From an uncultured Odoribacter sp. (lineage in GTDB: Bacteria; Bacteroidota; Bacteroidia; Bacteroidales; Marinifilaceae), in NCBI GenBank assembly GCA_944321145.1, contig CALUKF010000004.1, forward strand, positions 49,622 through 113,621: DNA of 64,000 nt, read 5' to 3'. The notes under the pieces are model-generated. The model did not search any database, was not told the DNA's origin, and worked only from the letters and a program-made list of their open reading frames with translations. The stretch's first letter is position 1. Each line of letters starts with the position of its first letter. Below are positions 44,377 to 52,824 of this stretch, piece after piece. Made by a program: the position numbers and the translations under genes.

Positions 44377-47300
44377 ATGAAGAAAAAACGACAAAAGCAG
44401 TTTATTTCATGGAAAAATAAGCTGGCGAAGACGTTTCTGGTCACGAAAATCGTGACCGTGATGCTTTTTGCATCCGTGTTAGGGGGCTACTCATCCGTTT
44501 TTGCCCAACAGAAAGTGAACATAAAGTTCAAGGAAACAACCCTCGAACAATTGTTCAAGGAAATTCGCGATCAGACAGGCTTGGTCGTAATGTACAACAG
44601 CGACGTGCTTGACAAGCATCTCAAGGTCAGTGCCGATTTTGGAGAGATAGACCTGCAGGACTTGTTGACCCGCGTACTCTCCGCTAATGGTTTCACTTAC
44701 CGTATAGATGATGATTTCATCATTGTAGTGAAAGAAGATAACCCGAAGGAAGAGGAAATAAAATTTCGAGAAGTGAAGGGAATAGTAACGGATGAAAAGA
44801 AAATACCGCTGCCAGGGGTTTCCATTTTGTTGAAAGGTACTTTTTTAGGAACGGTATCCGATGTAAATGGGAAATTCTCTGTAAATGTCCCGAACAATAT
44901 CGATACATTGGTGTTCAGCTTTGTAGGCATGAAAACACAATTTGTGAAGTTGGAGAAAAATCAAAAAGAATACACAATTGTAATGAAGGAGGAGATGACC
45001 CAGTTAGGTGAAATTGTGGTGACAGGATACCAAGAATTCGACAAGACGAGAATGGCGGGTTCCGTTTCAACAATCAAAGCAGAGGATTTATTTTTCAATG
45101 GGACAAACACATTGGAACAGGCTCTGCAGGGGCGTTTGCCAGGATTAGTCGTAACGAATCAGAGCGGCCTGGTCGGTGTCCGGCAAAAAGTAAGGGTCCG
45201 GGGGACATCCACTTTATTAGGAAACCAAGAGCCTATTTGGGTTGTGGATGGAATTATCCAAGAAGACCCGCTCCCGTTTGATACTCAGACTTTCAACGCA
45301 CAGGGAGAAATTAACGAGAGCAATTTTGATTACATCCGAAACTTCGTAGGCAGTGCTATTTCATGGTTGAATCCGAATGATATTGAGAGCATCACCGTAT
45401 TAAAAGATGCATCGGCGACGGCGATTTATGGCGTACGTGCCGCAAATGGCGTCATCGTCATTAAAACAAAGAGAGGAAAGACAGGCAAGGCATCCATTTC
45501 TTATTCAGGATCGTTCAATATCTCGGAGCAGGTAACGTACAATAAGTTGGAATTAATGAACTCCAAGGAGCGGGTGGAAGTTTCCCGGGAGATATTCCAA
45601 CGGGGCTTGATTGCCAGCTGGACGAACAATACAATAGGGTATGCCGGAGCCTTGAAACAATATTTGGACAAACAAATCACGTCGGATGAATTCGAGCGAG
45701 AAGTAGCCCGATTGGAAACGACAAATACGGATTGGTTCGACATTCTTTTCCGGAGACCATTCAGCCACAACCATTCCCTTTCAGTATCAGGCGGCAGCGA
45801 GGATGTCCGTTACTACACTTCGCTGTCCTATAGTTCAACAAAAGGAACTGCTATCGGCAACGAATCCGAATCATTGGGAGCGAATGTAGGATTAGATATG
45901 ACTGTGAATGACAAATTCCGAGCTTCTTTTACCTTGTCCGGAGGATATTCCACGACAAATGGATTCTACCTTGTAGAGCCTTACGAGTATGCGACGACAA
46001 CGAACCGGGCCATTGCGGCTTATGAGGACAATGGGGAATTGGCGTTTTATCAGGAGGAAAACAATAGGATGCTGTTTAACTTTATCAACGAGCGGGATGA
46101 AACCGGAAACGTGAATAAGAATATGTCGATCAACACGAATCTAAACTTGAATTATGATTTCACGGAGAACTTGCGGGCACAGATGTTGGGCAGTGTGAAT
46201 ATTGCATCCGTTATAGGCGAGTCGTGGGCGACAGACCGGACGAATTATATCGCAAATATTCGTATGTATGATTATGGCGCATTTAGTGCGGTGGATGATG
46301 AATATAAAAATTCTCCGTTGCCTGTTGGAGGTGAATATAATCAAGACGAATCGAAAACTTTGTCCTGGAACTGGCGATTGTCGCTGTCTTACGACAAGGT
46401 GTTCAAGGATGTGCACACTTTGACGACCATGTTGGGGTTGGAATTGTCGAGCACGAAGAATACCGGTTTCTCATCCACGGCGTATGGATATTTGAAAGAT
46501 AGAGGCAAGTCTTTTGCCCAAGTGCCTTTGGTGCGGATTAATTCTTATGGTGGAACTCCGATGGAAAATGACTTGTGGGAGAAATTTACTCATAAAATTA
46601 CAGATAGAAAGACCAATCAACTGGGAGCTTATCTTACGCTCAATTATTCTTACGATAGTCGTTATGTGCTGAATTTTAGCGTCCGCATTGATGCTTCCAA
46701 TCGTTTTGGACGGTATGCGAACGAGAACTTCAATCCGGTGTGGGCGGGCGGTTTGCGTTGGAATGTGGCGAATGAGTCGTGGTTTAGCCGTCAGAACATT
46801 GTGTCCGATTTGGCGTTGCGTTTCAGTTTTGGATACCAGCGGAACATGGCGACCAATTATAGCCCGAGCTTGATTGTCAAGATTCCTTCGGGTTCAGCCT
46901 CTCAAGTGACGGATACCAATACAGGTGACGATTTGTTGAATATCAGCACCCTGCCTTACGAGGATTTGCGTTGGGAGAAGACCACTTCTTACAATTATGG
47001 AGTGGATCTGGGATTGTTTAAAAACAAAATCCGTGTCGGTTTCGAATATTATATGAAGAAGGGACGGGACATCATTACCTCTTTGGCTGTGCCGCGGGAG
47101 TATGGTATTGAGAACATGCCGGTGAATGGGGGTAGTATGAACAATACGGGTTGGGAGTTGAGTGTAAGTTTCACCCCGGTTCGGACGAAAAATTTCACTT
47201 GGGATATGAGCGTGAACACCTCGCAGAACGATAATGAAATTACGGAGGTTGGGATGCAGAATTACACGTGGCGGACGGCGATGTCCGGCGAGTATTACAA

Positions 47301-47967
47301 ATCCGGTTATCCGGTGTCGGCTTTCTGGGCGTTTGATTGTGAGGGAATCGACCAGACGAACGGGTATCCCATTATCAATTTGGATGTGCATGAGGGAAGC
47401 GATCCGTTGACCGACCCGACGGCTTACATGAAATATGCCGGAAAGTTAGACCCCGATTTCACGGGAGGTTTGACCATGTCGTTCCGTTACAAACAGTTGT
47501 CGCTTTCGACGGGATTGTATTTGCAATTGGGTGGCAAGAAATTCTTGGCTCCGGCATACGCATCGACTTTGTTGCCGTCGGAATACGAAAATCTGTCGTC
47601 GCAATTGAATGACCGTTGGCGGCCGGGAGACACGGATGCCGAGTTCCCAGGATTGCCGGATGCGGCTCTTACGAATTTCTTGCTTCCAGATAACTCGACG
47701 ACTACCAATGAATATGAAATGTATAATTATAGTGATGTACGAGTAGTGAATGCTTCTTCGTTGAAGTGTAACAACTTGTCGCTTAGTTATTCTTTCCCGG
47801 AAAAGATTGCCAAGTCGTTGGGAGTGCAATATATTAGTTTGGGTGGCAGTGTTTCGAATTTGTTTACTATTGTAAGTAAGGATTTTAAGGGACGCGACCC
47901 TGAAGTGGCAACCGGAGCTCAGCCGACCACAAGTTCTTGGGCGTTTAATTTGAATATAACCTTTTAA
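44377..47967 (+). CDS. SusC/RagA-type TonB-dependent transporter with STN domain
   Basis: This is a 1196-aa outer-membrane transporter. After a signal segment (about 1-44) comes an STN signalling domain (LEQLFKEIRDQTGLVVMYNS), as expected for FecIR-controlled receptors. A carboxypeptidase-regulatory-like domain (GIVTDEKKIPLPGVSILLKG), a TonB box-like EIVVTGYQ, the plug (DIESITVLKDASATAIYGVRAANGVI in part) and a long barrel ending SSWAFNLNITF follow. With the SusD protein it should form a lidded importer. The accessory proteases point to peptides as substrate, as for RagA/RagB. Confidence 0.94.
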   Translation: MKKKRQKQFISWKNKLAKTFLVTKIVTVMLFASVLGGYSSVFAQQKVNIKFKETTLEQLFKEIRDQTGLVVMYNSDVLDKHLKVSADFGEIDLQDLLTRVLSANGFTYRIDDDFIIVVKEDNPKEEEIKFREVKGIVTDEKKIPLPGVSILLKGTFLGTVSDVNGKFSVNVPNNIDTLVFSFVGMKTQFVKLEKNQKEYTIVMKEEMTQLGEIVVTGYQEFDKTRMAGSVSTIKAEDLFFNGTNTLEQALQGRLPGLVVTNQSGLVGVRQKVRVRGTSTLLGNQEPIWVVDGIIQEDPLPFDTQTFNAQGEINESNFDYIRNFVGSAISWLNPNDIESITVLKDASATAIYGVRAANGVIVIKTKRGKTGKASISYSGSFNISEQVTYNKLELMNSKERVEVSREIFQRGLIASWTNNTIGYAGALKQYLDKQITSDEFEREVARLETTNTDWFDILFRRPFSHNHSLSVSGGSEDVRYYTSLSYSSTKGTAIGNESESLGANVGLDMTVNDKFRASFTLSGGYSTTNGFYLVEPYEYATTTNRAIAAYEDNGELAFYQEENNRMLFNFINERDETGNVNKNMSINTNLNLNYDFTENLRAQMLGSVNIASVIGESWATDRTNYIANIRMYDYGAFSAVDDEYKNSPLPVGGEYNQDESKTLSWNWRLSLSYDKVFKDVHTLTTMLGLELSSTKNTGFSSTAYGYLKDRGKSFAQVPLVRINSYGGTPMENDLWEKFTHKITDRKTNQLGAYLTLNYSYDSRYVLNFSVRIDASNRFGRYANENFNPVWAGGLRWNVANESWFSRQNIVSDLALRFSFGYQRNMATNYSPSLIVKIPSGSASQVTDTNTGDDLLNISTLPYEDLRWEKTTSYNYGVDLGLFKNKIRVGFEYYMKKGRDIITSLAVPREYGIENMPVNGGSMNNTGWELSVSFTPVRTKNFTWDMSVNTSQNDNEITEVGMQNYTWRTAMSGEYYKSGYPVSAFWAFDCEGIDQTNGYPIINLDVHEGSDPLTDPTAYMKYAGKLDPDFTGGLTMSFRYKQLSLSTGLYLQLGGKKFLAPAYASTLLPSEYENLSSQLNDRWRPGDTDAEFPGLPDAALTNFLLPDNSTTTNEYEMYNYSDVRVVNASSLKCNNLSLSYSFPEKIAKSLGVQYISLGGSVSNLFTIVSKDFKGRDPEVATGAQPTTSSWAFNLNITF

Positions 47968-47977
47968 TTGAAACGAG

Positions 47978-49432
47978 ATGAAAAATAGATTGTATATAGG
48001 AATATTGTTGGCATTGGGACTTTGTTCTTCTTGTGGCGACTTCTTCGAAGCCTCCAGCCAAGACGAGATTATCCCGACCACGGTGGAGGACATGCGTTCC
48101 GTGTGTTATGCGGAGGCTTATCCTTATTTGATTTCTACGGGTGGCTATCTGAATCTGTTGACGGATGAGATTCAATGTAATGGATTGCAAGCGGATAATT
48201 ATGCCACGGCTCTTGAAAATGGCACGCCGGTGTTTACGTTCAATCCGATGATGTTCGATGGAACAGAAGTGTTTCCCGATGATGTGAATTCTTGGAAGAC
48301 TTATTATGAGAATATTATGGGATGCAATGTGATTATCGACCACACACCCGAGGTGAGAGGGAGCGAACAAGACAAAAATGCGTTGATAGGACAAGCGTTA
48401 CTATTGCGTAGTTTTTATTATTTGAAGTTGGCCATGATTTATTGCCAGCCATACAATGCACCCGGCGTGGATCCGGAGACGGCGATGGGGGTACCATTAA
48501 TGTTGACGATGGAGATGACGGATGATTTTCCTTCCCGTTCTTCGTTGGCTGCATTGTATAGTCAGATTGAGACTGACCTTTTGGAGGCTGCCCGTTTGTT
48601 GAAAGAGAATTATGAACAGGAAAATGTTTATCGGGTGGATCATGTGACTGCCTATATTTTGCTTTCCCGTCTTTATCTTTATAGAGGAGAGGAGAACGAT
48701 TTGGACAAAGCCATTGAATATGCAGGCTTGGCGATAGAAGAGGGACCTCGTTTGACACGATTTACCTCGTTTTATAATAATGAGGGGCAGCTGAATGGTT
48801 TTAGTATATATGATGATGGGTATAGTTCCGAGATTGTTTGGTGTTATGGAGGCAATTCGTCTAAATCAACCTATTATTTCCCAGGTTCATACGGAGAAAC
48901 ATTCCCTTGGACGGTGTCTAATAGTTTGTTGGGTATGTATGATACTCAAAATGATTTACGATATGCGGTTTATTTTATTGATAATTTAGGAGGTGGAATG
49001 CTTTGGAACAAAATAGGATACAACTCCTCATACGGGGGTGACCATGGAGTGCGGATGGCAGAGGCTTATTTGAATCGGGCGGAAGCTGCGATACGAAAGG
49101 GCGGAGATGAGAATCTGACGCAAGCATTGCGGGATTTGAACGACCTGCGGGAGACTCGTTGGGCGAGCGGAACCTACGTGGACGAGCCGATGATGGGGGC
49201 GGAAGACCTTTTGGCTTTCTGTTTGGAGGAGCGTCAACGGGAGTTGTGTTTGGAGGAAGGTTTCCGTTGGTTCGACATCAAGCGATTGGGCTTGTCCGTC
49301 ACGCACAATTACATTGACCCGGAAGGCGTGGAACGGGAATGCGTGCTGGAGAGTAATTCTCTTCTTTATGCCTTGCCGATACCTTACGATGCGATAAATA
49401 GAAATTATAATTTACGACAAAATCCCAGATGA
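47978..49432 (+). CDS. SusD/RagB-type surface lipoprotein
   Basis: The 484-aa lipoprotein has a lipobox around LGLCSSCG (Cys16 or Cys19) and helical TPR-like scaffold segments (LIGQALLLRSFYYLKLAMIY, VTAYILLSRLYLYRGE). The C-terminal SusD signature is AEAYLNRAEAAIRKGG then FCLEERQRELCLEEGFRWFD. It should cap the SusC barrel and bind substrate. It starts 10 bp after susC. Confidence 0.93.
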   Translation: MKNRLYIGILLALGLCSSCGDFFEASSQDEIIPTTVEDMRSVCYAEAYPYLISTGGYLNLLTDEIQCNGLQADNYATALENGTPVFTFNPMMFDGTEVFPDDVNSWKTYYENIMGCNVIIDHTPEVRGSEQDKNALIGQALLLRSFYYLKLAMIYCQPYNAPGVDPETAMGVPLMLTMEMTDDFPSRSSLAALYSQIETDLLEAARLLKENYEQENVYRVDHVTAYILLSRLYLYRGEENDLDKAIEYAGLAIEEGPRLTRFTSFYNNEGQLNGFSIYDDGYSSEIVWCYGGNSSKSTYYFPGSYGETFPWTVSNSLLGMYDTQNDLRYAVYFIDNLGGGMLWNKIGYNSSYGGDHGVRMAEAYLNRAEAAIRKGGDENLTQALRDLNDLRETRWASGTYVDEPMMGAEDLLAFCLEERQRELCLEEGFRWFDIKRLGLSVTHNYIDPEGVERECVLESNSLLYALPIPYDAINRNYNLRQNPR

Positions 49433-49433
49433 T

Positions 49434-50396
49434 ATGAAACGGAATATTTATTTATATTTGATTCTTTTGCTGCAAGTTGTTTTTGTCACGGCTTGTTATA
49501 ACGAGGATGATTTGACTCCCTCGGGAATAGAATCCAGATATATGGTTCCCCAGGGCAATCATGATTACGATGCCACGATTGTGGATTTCTATGAGAAGTA
49601 TGGCAGTTGTTTGTTATATAAATTTACGGACAAAGATACCTATTGGACTCCTTCGGAGTGGATGAATGGTGCTTTGGGTGAAGAGGGAAAAGATGGTTAT
49701 ATTGTTTCTCCTGCGGACGAAGCTTATGTGGGAGAGCAGTTGGAGTTGCTTCAAGACACTTGGTTCTCTTCTTATTCCGATGAATTCTTGTCGGCATTTT
49801 TGCCTGTGAAGATTATGCTTTGTTCTTCAATAGATTCGGTTTGTATGACTTGGGTGTTTGAGCCTGAATTTATGACTATTTATACTAGCAAGAAAGTCGG
49901 AGCGTGGTATAATTACGACAATATCTGTGTTTCTTATGGAAGTGAAGAAGTTACACAAATGACGGAGGCTGATGTTGCGGCATTTCGGAGTAAAGTGAAT
50001 CGTATTTTTATTGAAAGTATGAAGGGACGAGAGGTGACGGTTCCAACGAAAGAATTTGAGGAAATGACGGATTATAATGTAGATAATATTGGTTATATGT
50101 CTCCGCCAGAACTCTGGGCTTTGGGCGTTCCCATTGCAAGAAGTTATAATGTGTCGGTTGAAAATGATTGGGAGGCATTTATGCTGATGATGGTTAATTA
50201 TCCCGAATCATTTCTTACGAGAGAGCCTGTGTTTAATAGTGAATGGGACACCACGGAGGCTAATTGGGACGGTATCCTGAATCCGGTAAAGGATGTGAAT
50301 GGCCTTCTGAAAGCCCGGTATGATTACGTGCGTAATTATTTTATTGAGAATTACAATATGGATTTGCAGTCTGTAGGAAATAAAGTAAAGATTTGA
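49434..50396 (+). CDS. Lipoprotein related to SusCD-linked zinc metallohydrolases, HExxH absent
   Basis: This 320-aa lipoprotein has its lipobox at VVFVTAC (Cys21). Order and sequence recall the substrate import-associated zinc metallohydrolase lipoproteins (putative Peptidase_Mx1 family) encoded after SusC/SusD: GYMSPPELWALG, DWEAFMLMMVNYPESF and a closing KARYDYVRNYFIENYNMDL. Where family members have HExxH, this one reads RSKVNRIFIESM with no histidine pair, so it should not hydrolyse peptides by that mechanism. A substrate-binding role is an inference. The start overlaps the susD stop region (1-bp gap). Confidence 0.68.
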   Translation: MKRNIYLYLILLLQVVFVTACYNEDDLTPSGIESRYMVPQGNHDYDATIVDFYEKYGSCLLYKFTDKDTYWTPSEWMNGALGEEGKDGYIVSPADEAYVGEQLELLQDTWFSSYSDEFLSAFLPVKIMLCSSIDSVCMTWVFEPEFMTIYTSKKVGAWYNYDNICVSYGSEEVTQMTEADVAAFRSKVNRIFIESMKGREVTVPTKEFEEMTDYNVDNIGYMSPPELWALGVPIARSYNVSVENDWEAFMLMMVNYPESFLTREPVFNSEWDTTEANWDGILNPVKDVNGLLKARYDYVRNYFIENYNMDLQSVGNKVKI

Positions 50397-50397
50397 G

Positions 50398-52812
50398 ATG
50401 AGACGAGTATTGTTCATTGTATGTGTTTTGCTTCTTATGGGAAGCAAAAAAGGAGAGAGTGCGACATTCTCTGAAGACAGGATATTGCCGATAGACAGCG
50501 TTATCCGAGAGAATGCCGTGAAAGAAGAAGGTCTTTTCAATAGCTACGAACAAGATGGGGCGTACTATTTGGAAATTCCGGAGGACAAGTTGGGGCGCGA
50601 CATCTTGGTGACGATTACCTTGTTGAGAGGTTCCGCCCAAATAAACCGTGATCCCGGCATGCGTTTTGGATATGGCGGCGATTCCATGTACGACCGTTTG
50701 ATGCGTTTCGTGAAAAACGGCGACCGAATAGAAATTGTATCTCCCCAGGTGTTTTACCTGGGGGATACAAAATCGCCTTACGATGGTTATATGAGGAACG
50801 TGATTTCGCCTGTTGAGCATGCTTTGCCTATTGTGGCGGCTTCGGACAACTCGTATTTGGTGGATATCACAGACCTCCTGAAGGGAGATTGGGAAATCTT
50901 TTCTTTGAAAGGATGTGCGTCCGCATTGAAGTTAGGAGGTTATTTACCTGATCGTTCGTATGTTGTGGATATACAATCTTTTCCGGAGAACATGAATTTC
51001 CGTTCCGTCCGATCTTATACGGCGAATGGTGACGCCAAAGGCGGTTTCACTTCTTCTTCGTGGGATGTCGTGGCTTCCTGGTACTTGTTGCCGGAGAAAC
51101 CGATGGCATTGCGGTTGTTCGATAGCCGGGTGGGTTATTTTACGACGTTGTTGGATGGTATGTTGGATGGTATGTTGGAGCGGGATGACCGGATGGAGAA
51201 GGTGCAGATTGCCAATCGTTGGCGATTGGAGCCTCGTCCGGAGGACATGGAGAAATATCTCCGGGGTGAATTGGTGGAGCCGCAGAAACCTATCGTGTTT
51301 TATATCGACAGGGCCACTCCCGAATTTTTGGTGCCTTATTTTATTAAAGCGGTGAATTTGTGGCAAAGCGCATTTGAGAAAGTGGGTTTCAAAAACGCCA
51401 TTTATGCCCGGTTGGCTCCCTCTCCGGAGGAAGACCCGGATTATCACGAAGGCGACATCCGTTATCCGTTGGTGTCATATAAGGCCTCGCCCATCCCGAA
51501 CGCCTACGGGCCGATGGTCGTTGATCCCCGTTCGGGCGAGGTGATTACTTCTCATATCGGTATCTATCATGCCGTGCAGAATTTGTTGCAGCGTTGGTAT
51601 TTCGTCATGTGCGGAGTGGTGGATTCTCGGGCGAGGGAGTATCCTTTGAATCAGGAAATCATGGGTGAATTGGCCGCCACGGTGTTGACGCATGAAGTGG
51701 GACACACGTTGGGATTGCGTCACAATTTTATGGGGAGCACCATTTATCCTGTGGACAGCCTGCGGAGCAGGGCTTTTGTGCGGGCTAACGGGTTGGGGGC
51801 TTCCATTATGGATTATCAGCGTTTTAATTATATCGCCCAGCCGGAGGATGGAATGGAGTTGTTGGATTTGTTGCCTCGGATAGGTGTGTATGACGATTTT
51901 GCCATAGAATGGGGATATCGCTATTATCCAGAAGCCATGGATTTAGCTCAGAGAACTCAAGAGTTGCGGAATTGGGTTACAGAGAAACGTCAGGATGCCC
52001 GTTTGTTTTATATAGAGGAGACGAATTTTTACGATCCTCGTGTGCAATCAGAAGATAGCGGTGATGATGTCATTAAGGCGAATCGCTTTGGAATGCGGAA
52101 TCTGCAAATTATTATGCAGAACCTTGCAACATGGACCCAAGTGGATGAGCCGGACTATTATGCTCTTCGCGGGCGTTATCTTGCCGTGTTGGGGCAATAT
52201 AGCAATTATGTGAATCATGTATTGCGGTATATTGGAGGAAATTACATGGACAATCCGACTATGGGAGAAAATCTGATTGTGCGCCAACCGGTGGAACGGG
52301 AGCGTCAAGAGGCGGCATTGGCATTTCTGTCGGATTATGTTTTCCAAGAACCGGCATGGCTTTATCCGGAGGAATTGATGATGAAAACGAAAGTTTCTTT
52401 TGAGAATTATGTGGAAGCTCCATTCCAGTCGTTGATTTCAAAAATCATCTTGAAGTATTTGGCAATACATAAAAACAATCAGGAAATGGAGGAAGGGTAT
52501 ACTGTTGAGGCGTATTTTGATCAGCTGTATGCGGGCATATTCGCAAGGAAAGAAGTGGACGAGAAATTATCCCGGTACGAAAAAATGATGCAGAGCAAGT
52601 TTGTGGAGAATATGGTGGTTAATGCCGAGAATCAGACAAATTTTGCCAATGGCGTTAGTTTGGAAATCAAGCGGATTCTGAGTCAAATCCAAGAACGGGC
52701 TCGGCAGGTGGAAGAGAAGAATACGGATGCCTTAACGGTGGCTCATTACAAGACGTTGAGCAATTTTATCACATTGTGGGAAACAGGAAAAAATGAATCA
52801 TTAATAAAATAA
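50398..52812 (+). CDS. Secreted zinc-dependent metalloprotease (DUF5117 type), active motif
   Basis: The 804-aa exported protein has a signal peptide (MRRVLFIVCVLLLMGSKKGES), an N-terminal DUF5117/5118-like domain (YYLEIPEDKLGRDILVTITL) and a metzincin-like catalytic site: H432-E433-V-G-H436-T-L-G-L-R-H442, with ASIMDYQRFNYIA about 30 residues on. The three histidines should bind zinc and E433 should activate water. A 12-bp unit is duplicated in frame at 51151-51174 (LDGMLDGM). It lies one base after the previous gene in the operon. Confidence 0.87.
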   Translation: MRRVLFIVCVLLLMGSKKGESATFSEDRILPIDSVIRENAVKEEGLFNSYEQDGAYYLEIPEDKLGRDILVTITLLRGSAQINRDPGMRFGYGGDSMYDRLMRFVKNGDRIEIVSPQVFYLGDTKSPYDGYMRNVISPVEHALPIVAASDNSYLVDITDLLKGDWEIFSLKGCASALKLGGYLPDRSYVVDIQSFPENMNFRSVRSYTANGDAKGGFTSSSWDVVASWYLLPEKPMALRLFDSRVGYFTTLLDGMLDGMLERDDRMEKVQIANRWRLEPRPEDMEKYLRGELVEPQKPIVFYIDRATPEFLVPYFIKAVNLWQSAFEKVGFKNAIYARLAPSPEEDPDYHEGDIRYPLVSYKASPIPNAYGPMVVDPRSGEVITSHIGIYHAVQNLLQRWYFVMCGVVDSRAREYPLNQEIMGELAATVLTHEVGHTLGLRHNFMGSTIYPVDSLRSRAFVRANGLGASIMDYQRFNYIAQPEDGMELLDLLPRIGVYDDFAIEWGYRYYPEAMDLAQRTQELRNWVTEKRQDARLFYIEETNFYDPRVQSEDSGDDVIKANRFGMRNLQIIMQNLATWTQVDEPDYYALRGRYLAVLGQYSNYVNHVLRYIGGNYMDNPTMGENLIVRQPVERERQEAALAFLSDYVFQEPAWLYPEELMMKTKVSFENYVEAPFQSLISKIILKYLAIHKNNQEMEEGYTVEAYFDQLYAGIFARKEVDEKLSRYEKMMQSKFVENMVVNAENQTNFANGVSLEIKRILSQIQERARQVEEKNTDALTVAHYKTLSNFITLWETGKNESLIK

Positions 52813-52824
52813 GAGTTTACGATT

